Positions 41,708-52,103 of a stretch of 64,000 nt of DNA are shown piece by piece. The stretch spans positions 1-64,000 of the forward strand of contig JUHI01000026.1 in NCBI GenBank assembly GCA_000799755.1. Direction: 5' to 3'. The translations under genes were made by a program, and so were the position numbers. This DNA comes from Martinezella tropici. Lineage in GTDB: Bacteria; Pseudomonadota; Alphaproteobacteria; Rhizobiales; Rhizobiaceae. Position 1 is the stretch's first letter. Every line of letters begins with the position of its first letter. The notes below the pieces were generated by a model that saw nothing but the letters and a program-made list of their open reading frames with translations, was not told the DNA's origin and made no database searches.

Positions 41708-44700
41708 TTACGACCGGCGCGCAATGTCGATGAGGCGGTGACGCTGCATCAGCTTCGACAGAATGCCCGGCCCCTCGTCAGTGATCGGCACGAAGAAACG
41801 CAGCTTCCAACTGATCATCTCGGAGAACAGGCCGACCGACCGCAGCCAGTCACGCATGCCGTCGATGAAGCCGATGAGCTCGACGCGGTACTCGTTCATC
41901 ACACGCACCCGGCGGAGCGTCATGTCGCCGGCAAGACCGATGAACGAGGATCCGTCGATCAGTGCCGCCCATGCTTGCTCCGGGGCGATCACCATGGTCT
42001 GGTCGATCCCGAAGTTGCGGCAAAGGCCGGCCAAACGATCCGGCGCGACGACACGGCCGACGATGCGCTCACCGTCATCCGTCTGCAGGCGCCGCACGCG
42101 GCAGAAATCCTGCGGCAGCAGTTTCCAGATCGGCAGGAGCAGTCCGCTGACGATATGCATTACCGATGTCGAGAATTCCGGCACGGCCGCGACTTCGGCC
42201 TCCCAGGCAAGGGCGAAGACCTGTTCGTCAGCCCCCTCCCAGGACGTCTCTTCGAGCTGCCGGACTTCGAAGCGCAGCTCGTCCATCGGCCGGATCAGTG
42301 AGACGCGCGCCTGAACAGAACCGTCGTCCAGCATGATCGAGCGGGTCGGCACCATCACCGCTGGCCGGCCCGACTTGCCGTTGATCATCAGCTTGGCGCG
42401 TGGATCCTGCCTGAAGAGAGTCAGCACATCATGAAGCAGCATCGGCGCATTGCGATCCCTCCGCTCGATCGTCAGCAGGTGCGACTGCGCGCCGGTGACC
42501 GGATGTGTATAGATCAGCCGGCGCTCAGTGACCGTCATGCTGTCGGCGGCGATCGTCTCCAGGCCCTTGTCGTAGATCCCGGCGGCGATCGCCCCTTCGA
42601 TGCACGCGGCTAGCAACTGCTCGAAGGCCTCGAACAGCACGTTCTGCATCGCGATGGTCAGCGCCAGCATGCGATTGAGGAATGTCTGGATGGGCGGCAA
42701 CTCATTCTTCAGCCCGCCCTCTTCCGACGTCAGCGACAGGCCGGTGATGCTCTCGAACCTGTCAAGCGAGCAGCCTTCAATCCTGCCGGCCTGCAGCAAC
42801 CCATAGAACTGCCGCAGCGCGTCGCGGGCATATTGGGATTCGAGATTGTCTTCGCTGCGGAACATCCCCTGCCCGCCGGTTTGGCGCTGGCCCCGGGTGA
42901 TGGCGCCAAGCGTGTCGAGACGCCGGGCAATGGTCGACAGAAAGCGCCGCTCTGCCTTGACGTTGGTGGCGATCATCCGGAAGCGCGGCGGCTGTTTCTG
43001 ATTGGTGCGATGGCTGCGCCCGAGACCCTGGATCGCCACGTCGGCGCGCCATCCCGCTTCGAGAAGATTGTGAAGACGCAGGCGCTTGTTCTTGGCGGCA
43101 AGATCCGCATGGTAGGATCTACCGGTCCCGCCGGCGTCGCTGAAGACAAGAATGCCTTTCTCGTCATCCATGAAGGCGCGAGCCTCGTCGAGATTGGCGC
43201 TGCCCGGCCGGTTCTGCACGGCATAGCGGCCAATAGAGCTGCTGTCCTCGCGGCGGACGATGCGGCGGGAGCGACCGGTGATCTCGGCGACCTGGCTCGT
43301 TCCGAAGTGCTGGACGATCTGATCAAGAGCGGTCGGGATCGCCGGCAGGCTGCCCAACGTTTCGACGAGCTCGTCCCGGCGCCGTTCTGCCTCGCGGCAG
43401 ATCACAGGGTTGCCGTCGGCGTCGTGCACGGGCCGGGAGCTGAGATTGCCGTCAGCGTCGGAAAATTCCTCGAAGAGCTGCACGGGGAAGGAGTGCATCA
43501 GGTAGTCGATGACATATTCCCGCGGCGTCACGTCGACCTGCAGATCGCCCCATTCCTCGGTCGGGATCTGTGCCAGCCGGCGCTCGGTCAGCGCTGCCCC
43601 GGTTGAAACGAGCTGGACGATGGCCGCATGTCCGTCCTCCAGGTCTGCTGCAGTCGTTCTGAGAAGAGCCGGCGTCTTCATCGAGGTCAGGAGATGATTG
43701 AAGAAGCGCTGCTTGGAGCTTTCGAAGGCTGAACGCGCAGCAGCCTTGGCATTTTTGTTCAGCGTGACGGATTTGCCGGCCGCGCTGGTCGCACCAGTGA
43801 TGCCCGAGGCCTCCATGGCAGCGTCCAGATGGTTGTGGATCACCTGGAACGCCTCAGCATAGGAATCGTAGATGCGCACCTGTTCCTCGGTGAGCTCGTG
43901 TTCGAGGATTTCGTATTCGACACCCTCGAAGGAGAGTGAACGCGACGCATAGAGACCCATCGCCTTGAGGTCACGGGCCAGCACCTCCATGGCGGCGACT
44001 CCCCCGTCTTCAATCGCGGCAATGAACTCGGAGCGCGTCGGGAAGGGGAAGTCGCTGCTGCCCCAGAGACCGAGCCGTTCGGCATAGGCGAGCGATTCGA
44101 CTTCCGATGCGCCGGTCGCCGAGACATAGACGACGCGGGCGCTCGGCAGGGCGCGCTGCAGGCGAAGACCCGCCCTGCCCTGTTGCGATGCCGCCTTGTC
44201 GCCGCGCTCGGTCTTGCCGCCGGCGGCATTGGCCATGGCATGGCCTTCGTCGAAGACGATAACACCATCGAAGTCGGCGCCGAGCCAGTCGACGATCTGC
44301 TGCACGCGCGATCGCCGGCCCTCGCGTTCATCGGTGCGCAACGTCGCAAAAGTCGTGAACAGGATGCCTTCCTCCAGCTTGACCGGCTTGCCCTGCCGGA
44401 AGCGGGACAGCGGCGTCACCAAGAGCTTTTCCTGCCCGAGCGCGCTCCAGTCGCGCTGCGCGTCCTCGATCAGCTTGTCTGACTTGGAAATCCAGACGTG
44501 GCGACGGCGGCCCTTCAGCCAGTTGTCGAGAATGATGCCCGCGACCTGGCGGCCTTTTCCCGCGCCCGTGCCATCACCGAGAAACCATCCCCGGCGAAAA
44601 CGAACGGCATGCTCCGTGTCGGGTGCGACGGCCTTCAGATTGTCGAAGGAGGCGTCGACGATCCAATGGCCGGCGAGATAGCCGGAATGAGCTTCGCCGG

Positions 44701-46126
44701 CATAGATGACGCTCTCGAGCTGGGCATCGGAAAGATCGCCGCTGGAGACGATCCGCTTCGGCAGTTGCGGGCGATAGCTTGGCTTCGGGGGCGCGACCGA
44801 GGCCATGGCCACGGATTCGACCAGCCTGTCGGGGTGAGGCTGGGTGCCGCGGATGTGGATCGCCTGCAGCCGATAGGGCTCGTAGATGCCATCGGCTGCG
44901 CCCGCCTCGTCCTTCGCCACAGCATCCCGCAATTCGTAGTTGAGCTCGATAATCTCGTCATCGACAGGCAACGAGCGGACCGTCGGAATGTGAGAAACCT
45001 GACCGGCGGCGGCTGGGCGATGCAGGGGAGCCGTGACGGCCGGCGAACGCATAGTTCCTGCGCCCTTTCGAACTGCAACCGTTCGAAGGGTGCTAGCGAC
45101 GTTCGTCTCCATCGACGGCAAGCGCGGTGAAAGCCCTTCAATCCAGGCAAGCAACGTTTCCAGATCGGAGGCGACGCCCTTCGAGGCGACAAGCCTCTTC
45201 GGGTCGTCTGCCGGAACTTTGTCGATGACGGTAAGGCGCGTTTCGGTCGTCGTGCCATGGCGGGCATAGATGCTGCCGTCGATCGCCGCGGTGAACAGGA
45301 CCGTGCCATGCCCCTGCAGCCGGACGAAGTCGTCGCGCCACGCAGGATTGTCGGGGGTGAGGCTTGAACCGGTGATCGCAACAAGCCGGCCACCGGGCGC
45401 AAGACGCGCGAAGGCTGAGGTCAGATGCCGCCAGGCGGCGTCAGCGACGCGGCCTTCGACATGAATAACCGCAGAGAATGGCGGATTCATCAACACGACG
45501 GTCGGCCGGACAGCATCATCGAGATAGTCGTCGATATGGGCGGCATCGTGCTGCGAGACCGAGACACCGGCGAAGAGCTGTTCGAGCAATGAGCGGCGCA
45601 CGACCGCATACTCGTTGAGCGCCAGACGCGCGTCTGCGAGCTCGGCGAAGATCGCCAGCAGGCCGGTTCCGGCAGACGGCTCGAGAACGATATCGTCGGC
45701 CATGATGCCCGCGGCGCGGGACGCCACATACGCGAGTGGCATCGGCGTCGAGAGTTGCTGCAGCGCCTGGCTCTCCTCGGAGCGTCGGCTATGGGTCGGC
45801 ACGAGCCTTGCCACCTTCGTCAGCATCGTAAGCGCCGACTGCGGCGCATGGACGCGCGCGATGATCGCCGCGCCGAACTTGCGGAGAAACAGGACCTGAG
45901 CGACCTCGGTCGCCTCGTAGGCGTCTTTCCAGAGCCAGAGGCCCTCGGCGTCGCTGCCGCGGAGGGCCTCGATCATGATCTGTCGCAGGTCGCCTGTGGT
46001 GACGACTTTACCTTGCTCCAGAAGCGACGTGATTCGACCGGCAGCACCTATAAGTGCGTCAGCGCGGGTTTTGGTCTCAAGACGCGGAGAGGTGGAAACG
46101 GTGTGAGGATGCGAGATGATATTCAT
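41708..46126 (-). CDS. Giant methyltransferase / strawberry-notch-type helicase fusion
   Basis: 1472 residues. An N-terminal class I DNA methyltransferase-like domain shows the SAM-binding motif LEPSAGTG (148-155) and the catalytic NPPF (214-217). From about residue 440 on, an SF2 helicase of the strawberry-notch type follows: the ATP loop GDGTGAGKGRQVAGIILDNWLKG, the DEAH-like box VIVFDEGHAMANAAGG, a C-terminal motor with GVLVFSDAGGTGRSYHAD-like features (here KGILVFSDAGGTGRS) and the arginine finger region IQGLGRSHRTNQ. A long C-terminal region follows. Such fusions are common on alphaproteobacterial plasmids. Roles in anti-restriction, defence or establishment have been considered, but none is certain. 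Confidence 0.85.
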   Translation of the reverse strand: MNIISHPHTVSTSPRLETKTRADALIGAAGRITSLLEQGKVVTTGDLRQIMIEALRGSDAEGLWLWKDAYEATEVAQVLFLRKFGAAIIARVHAPQSALTMLTKVARLVPTHSRRSEESQALQQLSTPMPLAYVASRAAGIMADDIVLEPSAGTGLLAIFAELADARLALNEYAVVRRSLLEQLFAGVSVSQHDAAHIDDYLDDAVRPTVVLMNPPFSAVIHVEGRVADAAWRHLTSAFARLAPGGRLVAITGSSLTPDNPAWRDDFVRLQGHGTVLFTAAIDGSIYARHGTTTETRLTVIDKVPADDPKRLVASKGVASDLETLLAWIEGLSPRLPSMETNVASTLRTVAVRKGAGTMRSPAVTAPLHRPAAAGQVSHIPTVRSLPVDDEIIELNYELRDAVAKDEAGAADGIYEPYRLQAIHIRGTQPHPDRLVESVAMASVAPPKPSYRPQLPKRIVSSGDLSDAQLESVIYAGEAHSGYLAGHWIVDASFDNLKAVAPDTEHAVRFRRGWFLGDGTGAGKGRQVAGIILDNWLKGRRRHVWISKSDKLIEDAQRDWSALGQEKLLVTPLSRFRQGKPVKLEEGILFTTFATLRTDEREGRRSRVQQIVDWLGADFDGVIVFDEGHAMANAAGGKTERGDKAASQQGRAGLRLQRALPSARVVYVSATGASEVESLAYAERLGLWGSSDFPFPTRSEFIAAIEDGGVAAMEVLARDLKAMGLYASRSLSFEGVEYEILEHELTEEQVRIYDSYAEAFQVIHNHLDAAMEASGITGATSAAGKSVTLNKNAKAAARSAFESSKQRFFNHLLTSMKTPALLRTTAADLEDGHAAIVQLVSTGAALTERRLAQIPTEEWGDLQVDVTPREYVIDYLMHSFPVQLFEEFSDADGNLSSRPVHDADGNPVICREAERRRDELVETLGSLPAIPTALDQIVQHFGTSQVAEITGRSRRIVRREDSSSIGRYAVQNRPGSANLDEARAFMDDEKGILVFSDAGGTGRSYHADLAAKNKRLRLHNLLEAGWRADVAIQGLGRSHRTNQKQPPRFRMIATNVKAERRFLSTIARRLDTLGAITRGQRQTGGQGMFRSEDNLESQYARDALRQFYGLLQAGRIEGCSLDRFESITGLSLTSEEGGLKNELPPIQTFLNRMLALTIAMQNVLFEAFEQLLAACIEGAIAAGIYDKGLETIAADSMTVTERRLIYTHPVTGAQSHLLTIERRDRNAPMLLHDVLTLFRQDPRAKLMINGKSGRPAVMVPTRSIMLDDGSVQARVSLIRPMDELRFEVRQLEETSWEGADEQVFALAWEAEVAAVPEFSTSVMHIVSGLLLPIWKLLPQDFCRVRRLQTDDGERIVGRVVAPDRLAGLCRNFGIDQTMVIAPEQAWAALIDGSSFIGLAGDMTLRRVRVMNEYRVELIGFIDGMRDWLRSVGLFSEMISWKLRFFVPITDEGPGILSKLMQRHRLIDIARRS

Positions 46127-46259
46127 CGGTCGAGGCTCCGAATGAGAGGGGAATGGGTCTGACCAAGTGCTCTCTTCCGAATTTCGGGAGGAGGAGAACT
46201 TGCGGCGTGAGGGTGTGGGAAATGATCGCAGATTGAAGGATGCCGGCGATCGTCAGCGT

Positions 46260-46514
46260 CTAGGTGGTCGGACCTACGATGAAGCCAGCGGGATCTTTTG
46301 GGTCCGGCGGCAGATAGGCGTCGTAGGGATTGCCGTCGGCGAGATGGCCGAATGGCGTGAAGACGTATTCGCCGTCACTGCGGCCGACGGCGCAGAGCAC
46401 GTAACGCGGCTCGCGTGTCGCGGCATCAAGGCATTCCATGAGAGCAAGATTGCCATCGGACGCGGCGCGCAGCAGCGTGTCGAAGTTTGTACGGGCATGA
46501 TTGGGGATAGCCAT
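46260..46514 (-). CDS. Small DUF6117-like protein
   Basis: 84 residues from ATG 46514 with a GGAG site. The sequence (MAIPNHARTNFDTLLRAASDGNLALMECLDAATREPRYVLCAVGRSDGEYVFTPFGHLADGNPYDAYLPPD) matches my memory of a short plasmid backbone family (DUF6117). Its beta-rich, aromatic core suggests a compact globular protein. The function is unknown. Confidence 0.65.
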   Translation of the reverse strand: MAIPNHARTNFDTLLRAASDGNLALMECLDAATREPRYVLCAVGRSDGEYVFTPFGHLADGNPYDAYLPPDPKDPAGFIVGPTT

Positions 46515-46620
46515 TGGGGTGCTCCAGACAAAATGAGGCCCGGCACTTGACCGGGCTCTGGGATGACGACGATCGGGTTCGCAGACGCGGCCGGGTCTGA
46601 GCCAGGCGCGCATGAACATG

Positions 46621-47811
46621 TCAGGCGGCGCTTTCGAGCAGCTTCTTTGCTTTGCCTTCGAGCTCCAGGCGCGTGTCCTGATTGGTCTTGGTGCGGGCGA
46701 GCGCCGTAATGCCCTGGACGAAATCGAAGATCGATTCCGGCGGCCGCCCCTCCTCCGACAGCACCATGTCGATCACCTTGCCGGTCTCGCCTTTCGAAAA
46801 TCCACGCCGGCGCAGGAAGGTTTCGCGATCGTCATCCTTTCGCGCGACGATCCGCTCCCGTGCCGCTTTGATGCCGGCAATGAATGGCGCAGGCGACGAA
46901 TTGGCAAAGCTGGTCAGCGCGGGCGCTGCCTCATGCGCGAACCGCTGGGCGGCAAATTTCGAGTGGCGGATGGTGATCTCCTCGAAATTCTCCGTGCCCC
47001 AGAGGTTTCGATTGGCGCAGACCGCTCGCAGATAGAAGGAGGCGATGCCGAGCGTTTTCGAGCCGACCTCGGAATTCCAGGCATAGAAGCCGCGAAAGTA
47101 GAGATCTGGCTCGCCATTCGGCAACCGGCCGGCCTCGATCGGATGGGTGTCGTCGACCAGGAACAGGAAAACGTCCCGGTCGCTGGCATAAAGCGTCGTG
47201 GTGTCCTTGGTGATATCGACGAAGGGATTGTGGGTCATGGTCGCCCAATCGAGCACCCCCGGCACTTTCCACATCGTGTCGCCGGTCCCATTGCCCGCAA
47301 TCTTCATCACTGCCGAGACCAGTTCGTGGTCCCAGATGCGGCCATATTCCGGTCCGGTGACGGCCCGCAGTTCAACCCGACCATCGTCCAATTCTAACGT
47401 CTTGACCAATTCGGCGCGGTGATTGAGCAGGCCATGCTGCAGGTTGATGGCAGCGAGTGGCGCCGGTAACTGGCGCATATAGGTGGCGGGTGCGCCCACG
47501 AGGCTGCAGAGCTGACCGTAACTCCAATGGGTCGGTGCAATCGGCTGGCGCTGACCAGGGACGAGGAGTTCGAGCCGTTCGGCGTTGTCGCGTGTCGCCT
47601 CGACGCGGATCGCGGCGCTTTCGAGGGTTCGTGCATGCGCGCGGTCGGCGCGGGATCGAACGGTATCGTGGAGTTCGGTCAGCGACAGGAACCGCTCGTC
47701 GTCGGGGCGCGAGAACCATTCCGACGAGACACGTCCGATGCGTTCACCGCGGGAGATATCGACCTTGAAGCCGGAGGAAGCGGGCTGGTTAGTGGAAGCA
47801 AGGGAGTTCAT
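46621..47811 (-). CDS. DUF932 family protein
   Basis: 396 residues from ATG 47811, where GGAG lies 8 bases upstream; the ATG at 47826 would put that site inside the gene. The pattern is DUF932, a plasmid and phage family: LRAVTGPEYGRIWDHELVSAVMKIAG, then WATMTHNPFVDITKDTTTLYASDRDVFLFLVDDTHPIEAG, and FYLRAVCANRNLWGTENFEEITIRHSKFAAQRF. A C-terminal helical part ends in EGKAKKLLESAA. The role is unknown; genes of this family often sit next to ParB-like and DUF736 genes. Confidence 0.8.
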   Translation of the reverse strand: MNSLASTNQPASSGFKVDISRGERIGRVSSEWFSRPDDERFLSLTELHDTVRSRADRAHARTLESAAIRVEATRDNAERLELLVPGQRQPIAPTHWSYGQLCSLVGAPATYMRQLPAPLAAINLQHGLLNHRAELVKTLELDDGRVELRAVTGPEYGRIWDHELVSAVMKIAGNGTGDTMWKVPGVLDWATMTHNPFVDITKDTTTLYASDRDVFLFLVDDTHPIEAGRLPNGEPDLYFRGFYAWNSEVGSKTLGIASFYLRAVCANRNLWGTENFEEITIRHSKFAAQRFAHEAAPALTSFANSSPAPFIAGIKAARERIVARKDDDRETFLRRRGFSKGETGKVIDMVLSEEGRPPESIFDFVQGITALARTKTNQDTRLELEGKAKKLLESAA

Positions 47812-47887
47812 TTGGATTGTCTCCATAAGACGAAACCCAGGCGCGGTGGCCGGGCGAGGTTGAGGGATGTCTGGGGAAGAAGAAGGA

Positions 47888-48544
47888 TTAATCGGAGGTC
47901 AGTCGACGATGCGCCGAGCGGATCGCCGAGAGCGCGGCCTGGAATTCGGCGCTTCCCACCACGTCGGAAAAATCCATCGTGGTGGCGATGGACAGGCATG
48001 CGGCGTGGACCTCGTCGTCGGTCACGGCCTCCCGCCCTACAGCTTTGAAACTCGGATCGACTTCGAGCACCGCCGTGATTGCGTCGCGCACACCATCCTC
48101 TTGAAGCCTGACCAGGACGTGGGACGGCTTTGGCGGGTCGACCGGCTCTTCAGGATCCGGGTCTCCGGCGAGAATGGCTTCTCCTCTGGCAATCGCCCAG
48201 GCAGATCGCGCGAGCCAATCGAGCGACGGTGGCCGGGCCGCACGGACGTCATCGAACAGGATCTTCAATAGTCCGAGCAGGATCTCGAAATGACGCGCCC
48301 GGCGCTGGACAGGCTCTTCGAATTGCTGCGGGACCTGGATGGGCGGACCCGCATAGGCCGCATGTGCGCCGTTCCAGATGCCGGTGATATGAATTGGTCC
48401 CGAGGAATCGAAATCCTTCTCGGCGATATCCCAACTGTCATCCTCGATAGCAGCACGGCACGCCGCGTCCAGTGTGTCAGCCGCGTAAGTGCGATGCCGG
48501 AAGACCGGCAGGTGGTAGGTGGTCTCAATCGTGAAGTCGGGCAT
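47888..48544 (-). CDS. Unknown plasmid backbone protein
   Basis: 218 residues from ATG 48544 with an AGGAGG site 6 bases upstream. The first 70 residues (MPDFTIETTYHLPVFRHRTYAADTLDAACRAAIEDDSWDIAEKDFDSSGPIHITGIWNGAHAAY) look like a small alpha/beta domain. The second half is helical and acidic. It lies between DUF932 and the ParB-like gene, all on the same strand. No family is assigned. Confidence 0.65.
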   Translation of the reverse strand: MPDFTIETTYHLPVFRHRTYAADTLDAACRAAIEDDSWDIAEKDFDSSGPIHITGIWNGAHAAYAGPPIQVPQQFEEPVQRRARHFEILLGLLKILFDDVRAARPPSLDWLARSAWAIARGEAILAGDPDPEEPVDPPKPSHVLVRLQEDGVRDAITAVLEVDPSFKAVGREAVTDDEVHAACLSIATTMDFSDVVGSAEFQAALSAIRSAHRRLTSD

Positions 48545-48647
48545 TGGTGCCTCCTGAAACGGAAAAACCCGGCACGGGGGCCGGGCTGGTTGCAAAGAAG
48601 ACCCGACCGCAAAGGCGATCGGGTCAGCGGATGCGATGCTTATGAAT

Positions 48648-50768
48648 CTATTCGGCGGCGGCGAGGTGCCCGCCGTCAATCTCATTCTCCGTATCGCCGG
48701 CGTTATCGTTCGATGTTCCTGGCTCATCGAGCAGGAAGGCCGGCAGGTCTGAAGCTTCGAATACAGGCTCAACCACCTCGGGCTGGACGGCACTATCTGC
48801 GACAGCGTCGCTTTCGATCGTGCCTTCCCCGATCGTCATGCGAAGCGGTTCCGGTAACCAGCCGCAACCTGTCATCAGTCGTTCGGCCTCGCGGGCCATA
48901 TCGGTCTTCTTGAGATGGCCGATCAGCTCCGCCGCCTGGTCACCCTTGGCTTCTCGGACCGCCTGCAGGATGCGGGCCTTGGTGACGCGACCGAGATAGT
49001 TGTCGGCTGTCGGTGTCCAGCCGGCCCCCACCATGTCGAAACCAATCGAGCGGGCCAGCTGGTCAGCATGGGCGATCGCCCGGGTCCGCTTGTTCCAGGG
49101 TTCGATGACCGCGTTGACCGACAGCGAAGCGCAATGGCCAAACAGAGCCTGCCGGCTGACCTCGTCGAGCTTGATCAGGAACTCCCAGAGATCATTCGGA
49201 TCCTTGGGAAGATCCTGGCCCCAGCCTTCATGCCGCTGCTCAATCTCCTTCGCCCATACCGTATTGCCGAGGCCGGGAGTCTGGCTGAAGCGGGCGCTTT
49301 GCAGCGTTACCTCCACGCATGAATCCGAGCCGTAGACGTAGAAGATCTTCAGGACGAACGCGTGCAGAACCGCGATGAAGGCGATGACCGGATTGTTCGC
49401 CAGCGCATTGCGCAAAGCAACCGTGCGCGCCGCTGTCAGATCGAGAACCAAGCGGTCGGGAAGCGGCTTGAGCGTTTCGTCCTCGTCGTCCGCCTGAACG
49501 CCGTCGCCGCTGGGAGACGACGGGTCGCTACCATGATCTGTGATATCGCCGCCGACATCTTCGGTTGAACTTCCCACGGCCTGTGGTTCGTCTACCGGCC
49601 GAACGAAACCGCGCTCGATCTTGAGCTCACCACCGGCGCCGAGCGAAACGAAGACACCGCCGCGGGCGACCTCCTGCGGGTCGAACACGTAAGGGCGGTC
49701 GTTGAGCCGGTCGAGCTCGGCACCAAGCTCCTCTAGTTTCTGTTCGGTCGCTTCCGAGTACTCGTCCGCCTCCGCATACTCTGCGTCCAGCTTGTCGTAT
49801 TCCGCACGGGTTGCGTCAAAGCGGGCCAGTTCGTCTTCCGTCATTTCGGCCTGCTCGCCGTAGAAGCGGCGCAGACCGGACGTGTGGCCGTAGGGAAAAT
49901 CGAAGGCGGCTTCGACCCATTTCCAGCCTTCGTTCACCCGGATCGCCTCGGCGTCAGCCTTGAGCTTATCCATTACGAGCTGCTCCAGGAGCGCCGGATC
50001 CTGCAGCCAACCGCCCTGATCTTGGTCGAACAGATCGCGCATGGTCACACCGCCGGCGGCCTCGTAAGATTCAGTGCCGACGTAGACGGCGCGGCGGTCG
50101 CTGGCACGGATTGCGGTTTCGGTCAGCAGCCTGCGAATGTAATACGGCTCGCGGCTATGCGAGCGCGAGATCGTGTCCCAGACCTGCTCCTGGCGAACGT
50201 GATCGTTCGCAATTGAGAAAGCCATGATTTGCTCCAGCGTCATCTCGTCATCGGCATAGAGATCGAGAAGCCGCGTCGAGACGGAAGCCAGCCGTAGGCG
50301 CTGCTTGACGGTGGCTACCGAGACGAAGAAGCGCGACGCAATCTCCTCCTCCCCGAGGCCCTGCTCGCGCAGGGTCTGAAAGGCGCGGAACTGATCGAGC
50401 GGATGTAGGCTGACGCGTTGGACGTTTTCGGCGAGCGAGTCCTCTACCTCGAGCGTTTCGCCCTTACTGACGATGCACGGGACACCCGCAGTCTTTGCCA
50501 GACGCTTCTGCACGACAAGGCGTTCAAGGGCGCGATAGCGACGACCGCCGGCAGGAATACGATAGATTCCGGTCTCGTTGCCGTCGCCGTCGAGTTCGGG
50601 ACGGACGTTGAGGCTGGTGAGCAGCCCGCGATGAGCGATGTCTTCCGCCAGATCCTCGATCGAGACGCCCACCTTGATCTTGCGGACGTTCTGCTGGCTG
50701 AGCACCAGCTTGTTGAAGGGAATATCCCGAGCTGCACTGAGGGTGATTTTCTCCATAGCCTGAGCCAT
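48648..50768 (-). CDS. ParB-like nuclease/partition-fold protein (long form)
   Basis: 706 residues. The N-terminal ParB/Srx domain reads IPFNKLVLSQQNVRKIKVGVSIEDLAEDIAHRGLLTSLNVRPE, with the nucleotide box PAGGRRYRALERL and then ENVQRVSLHPLDQFRAFQTL. It is followed by an HTH (GLGEEEIASRFFVSVATVKQRLRLASVS) and a long acidic middle with a coiled coil (YDKLDAEYAEADEYSEATEQKLEELGAELDRL). It differs from the compact RepB of the replication module. This long form is a standard member of the conserved backbone cluster of such plasmids, and its role in partition is not established. Confidence 0.82.
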   Translation of the reverse strand: MAQAMEKITLSAARDIPFNKLVLSQQNVRKIKVGVSIEDLAEDIAHRGLLTSLNVRPELDGDGNETGIYRIPAGGRRYRALERLVVQKRLAKTAGVPCIVSKGETLEVEDSLAENVQRVSLHPLDQFRAFQTLREQGLGEEEIASRFFVSVATVKQRLRLASVSTRLLDLYADDEMTLEQIMAFSIANDHVRQEQVWDTISRSHSREPYYIRRLLTETAIRASDRRAVYVGTESYEAAGGVTMRDLFDQDQGGWLQDPALLEQLVMDKLKADAEAIRVNEGWKWVEAAFDFPYGHTSGLRRFYGEQAEMTEDELARFDATRAEYDKLDAEYAEADEYSEATEQKLEELGAELDRLNDRPYVFDPQEVARGGVFVSLGAGGELKIERGFVRPVDEPQAVGSSTEDVGGDITDHGSDPSSPSGDGVQADDEDETLKPLPDRLVLDLTAARTVALRNALANNPVIAFIAVLHAFVLKIFYVYGSDSCVEVTLQSARFSQTPGLGNTVWAKEIEQRHEGWGQDLPKDPNDLWEFLIKLDEVSRQALFGHCASLSVNAVIEPWNKRTRAIAHADQLARSIGFDMVGAGWTPTADNYLGRVTKARILQAVREAKGDQAAELIGHLKKTDMAREAERLMTGCGWLPEPLRMTIGEGTIESDAVADSAVQPEVVEPVFEASDLPAFLLDEPGTSNDNAGDTENEIDGGHLAAAE

Positions 50769-51128
50769 GTCAATTTCTCCATGACGGACCGGGCGGAGCC
50801 TCTCTCCAACCCTCTCAATCCGTCACAGCTTTCACCTCCCTCCTCTCCCTCTACCCCCTTCTCCATGCCCCACCGTCCCTTCCACCGGCGAAGCTTCTCG
50901 TTCGGCCAAGATCCGGCAATATTGCGTGGATGGAAGCCTTTCGGGTGAAGGCTGCCGCGGGCGGCAACCACAGAAGTGCCAAACGCCATTTCAATACCAG
51001 TCACTCGGTCTCAATGGCCTGCTGGAAATCGATCGTATTCCCGGCTTACCGGACGCCGGAACGCGACGCGTCGATAACGGAGTCCCTCGATTATTTTTCA
51101 ACAGCGTCTGCAGCCAGCCCTTGGTCGA
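50769..51128. other. Intergenic region between backbone and TauE gene
   Basis: About 360 bp holding the probable promoter region of the ParB-like gene. It is pyrimidine-rich near 50800-50880. Small overlapping frames are present but none has support. It marks the end of the conserved backbone block. Confidence 0.4.
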
Positions 51129-51878
51129 CTAGAGGTAGGCTCTTGCAAAGAAAATGACGGTGGTCAGGAGGGCAACCACGACGGTGATAGCCCGGACAAT
51201 CGGCGCCGGCAGCCTGCGCCCGAGATGGGCTCCGCTCCAGCCACCCGCAAAGGCACCCGCAATCATCGGCAGGCATTGTTGCCAGGCGATTGCGCCGGCC
51301 AGCACAAAGACGATCACAGCCACCGCATTTGCGGCGGTCACCATGACCATGCGGGTCGGATTGAGACTTTTGATATCACCGCCGCCAAGCAGGCTCCACG
51401 CGGCGAGCATCATCAGTCCCACCGCTCCGCCGAAATAGCCGCCATAGATGCCAAGCAGTAATTGGATCGGCAAGACAAGCGCGGTCTGCGAGCGTTTTGC
51501 CCGTTGCAGCCGAATGCCGAGCTTGGGTCCGAGAATGAGCATGGACGTGGCGATGAGCAAGAGCCATGGCAGCATGACGTCGAATGTCGTCGTGGGCGTT
51601 AAAAGCAAAAGGATACTGCCGGTGACACCGCCTGTGATGGTGGCAACTGCAATCGGCTTGACCCCGACACCGCATACATCTCTTACGCCCTCACGATAGA
51701 CCCAGGAGCTTGCCAAGCCTCCCGGAAAGAGAGCGAAGGTGCTGGTCGCGTTTGCGATCACGGACGGGACGCCAACGGAGATCAGGGCGGGCAACGACAC
51801 GAACGAACCGCCACCGGCCAGCGCGTTCATACTGCCGGCGAGGAAGCCAGCCACGAAAAGCAGCAAAAGATCGAACAT
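51129..51878 (-). CDS. TauE/SafE-family sulfite/anion permease
   Basis: 249 residues with about eight hydrophobic segments. The opening FDLLLLFVAGFLAGSMNALAGGGSFVSLPALISVGVPSVIANATSTFALFPGGLAS is the signature of TauE/SafE (DUF81) transporters. The internal repeat GIYGGYFGGAVGLMMLAAWSLLGGGD is the second half of the duplicated fold. Members export sulfite or organosulfonates or import small anions; the substrate here is unknown. It stands alone, an accessory gene between the backbone and the SyrB-like pair. Confidence 0.85.
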   Translation of the reverse strand: MFDLLLLFVAGFLAGSMNALAGGGSFVSLPALISVGVPSVIANATSTFALFPGGLASSWVYREGVRDVCGVGVKPIAVATITGGVTGSILLLLTPTTTFDVMLPWLLLIATSMLILGPKLGIRLQRAKRSQTALVLPIQLLLGIYGGYFGGAVGLMMLAAWSLLGGGDIKSLNPTRMVMVTAANAVAVIVFVLAGAIAWQQCLPMIAGAFAGGWSGAHLGRRLPAPIVRAITVVVALLTTVIFFARAYL

Positions 51879-52103
51879 GGTCGGAAAAAACCCCGGGCGA
51901 TGCGACCATCCGCCTTCGTCTTCGAGGCAAAGGCGACGATCCTATGGATCACCTTCTAACCAGATCGCTGCCGCGCCCGCAAGAACAGTCCATGCACGGA
52001 TGAATGCGACGCTTCGCAACAGGAGACGTCGGGGAGCTTGCCTGAGATGCGCCGACCAACCTCACTCAAATGGCAAAAAAACCGCTTTCGCCCAGCGCCT
52101 TCT

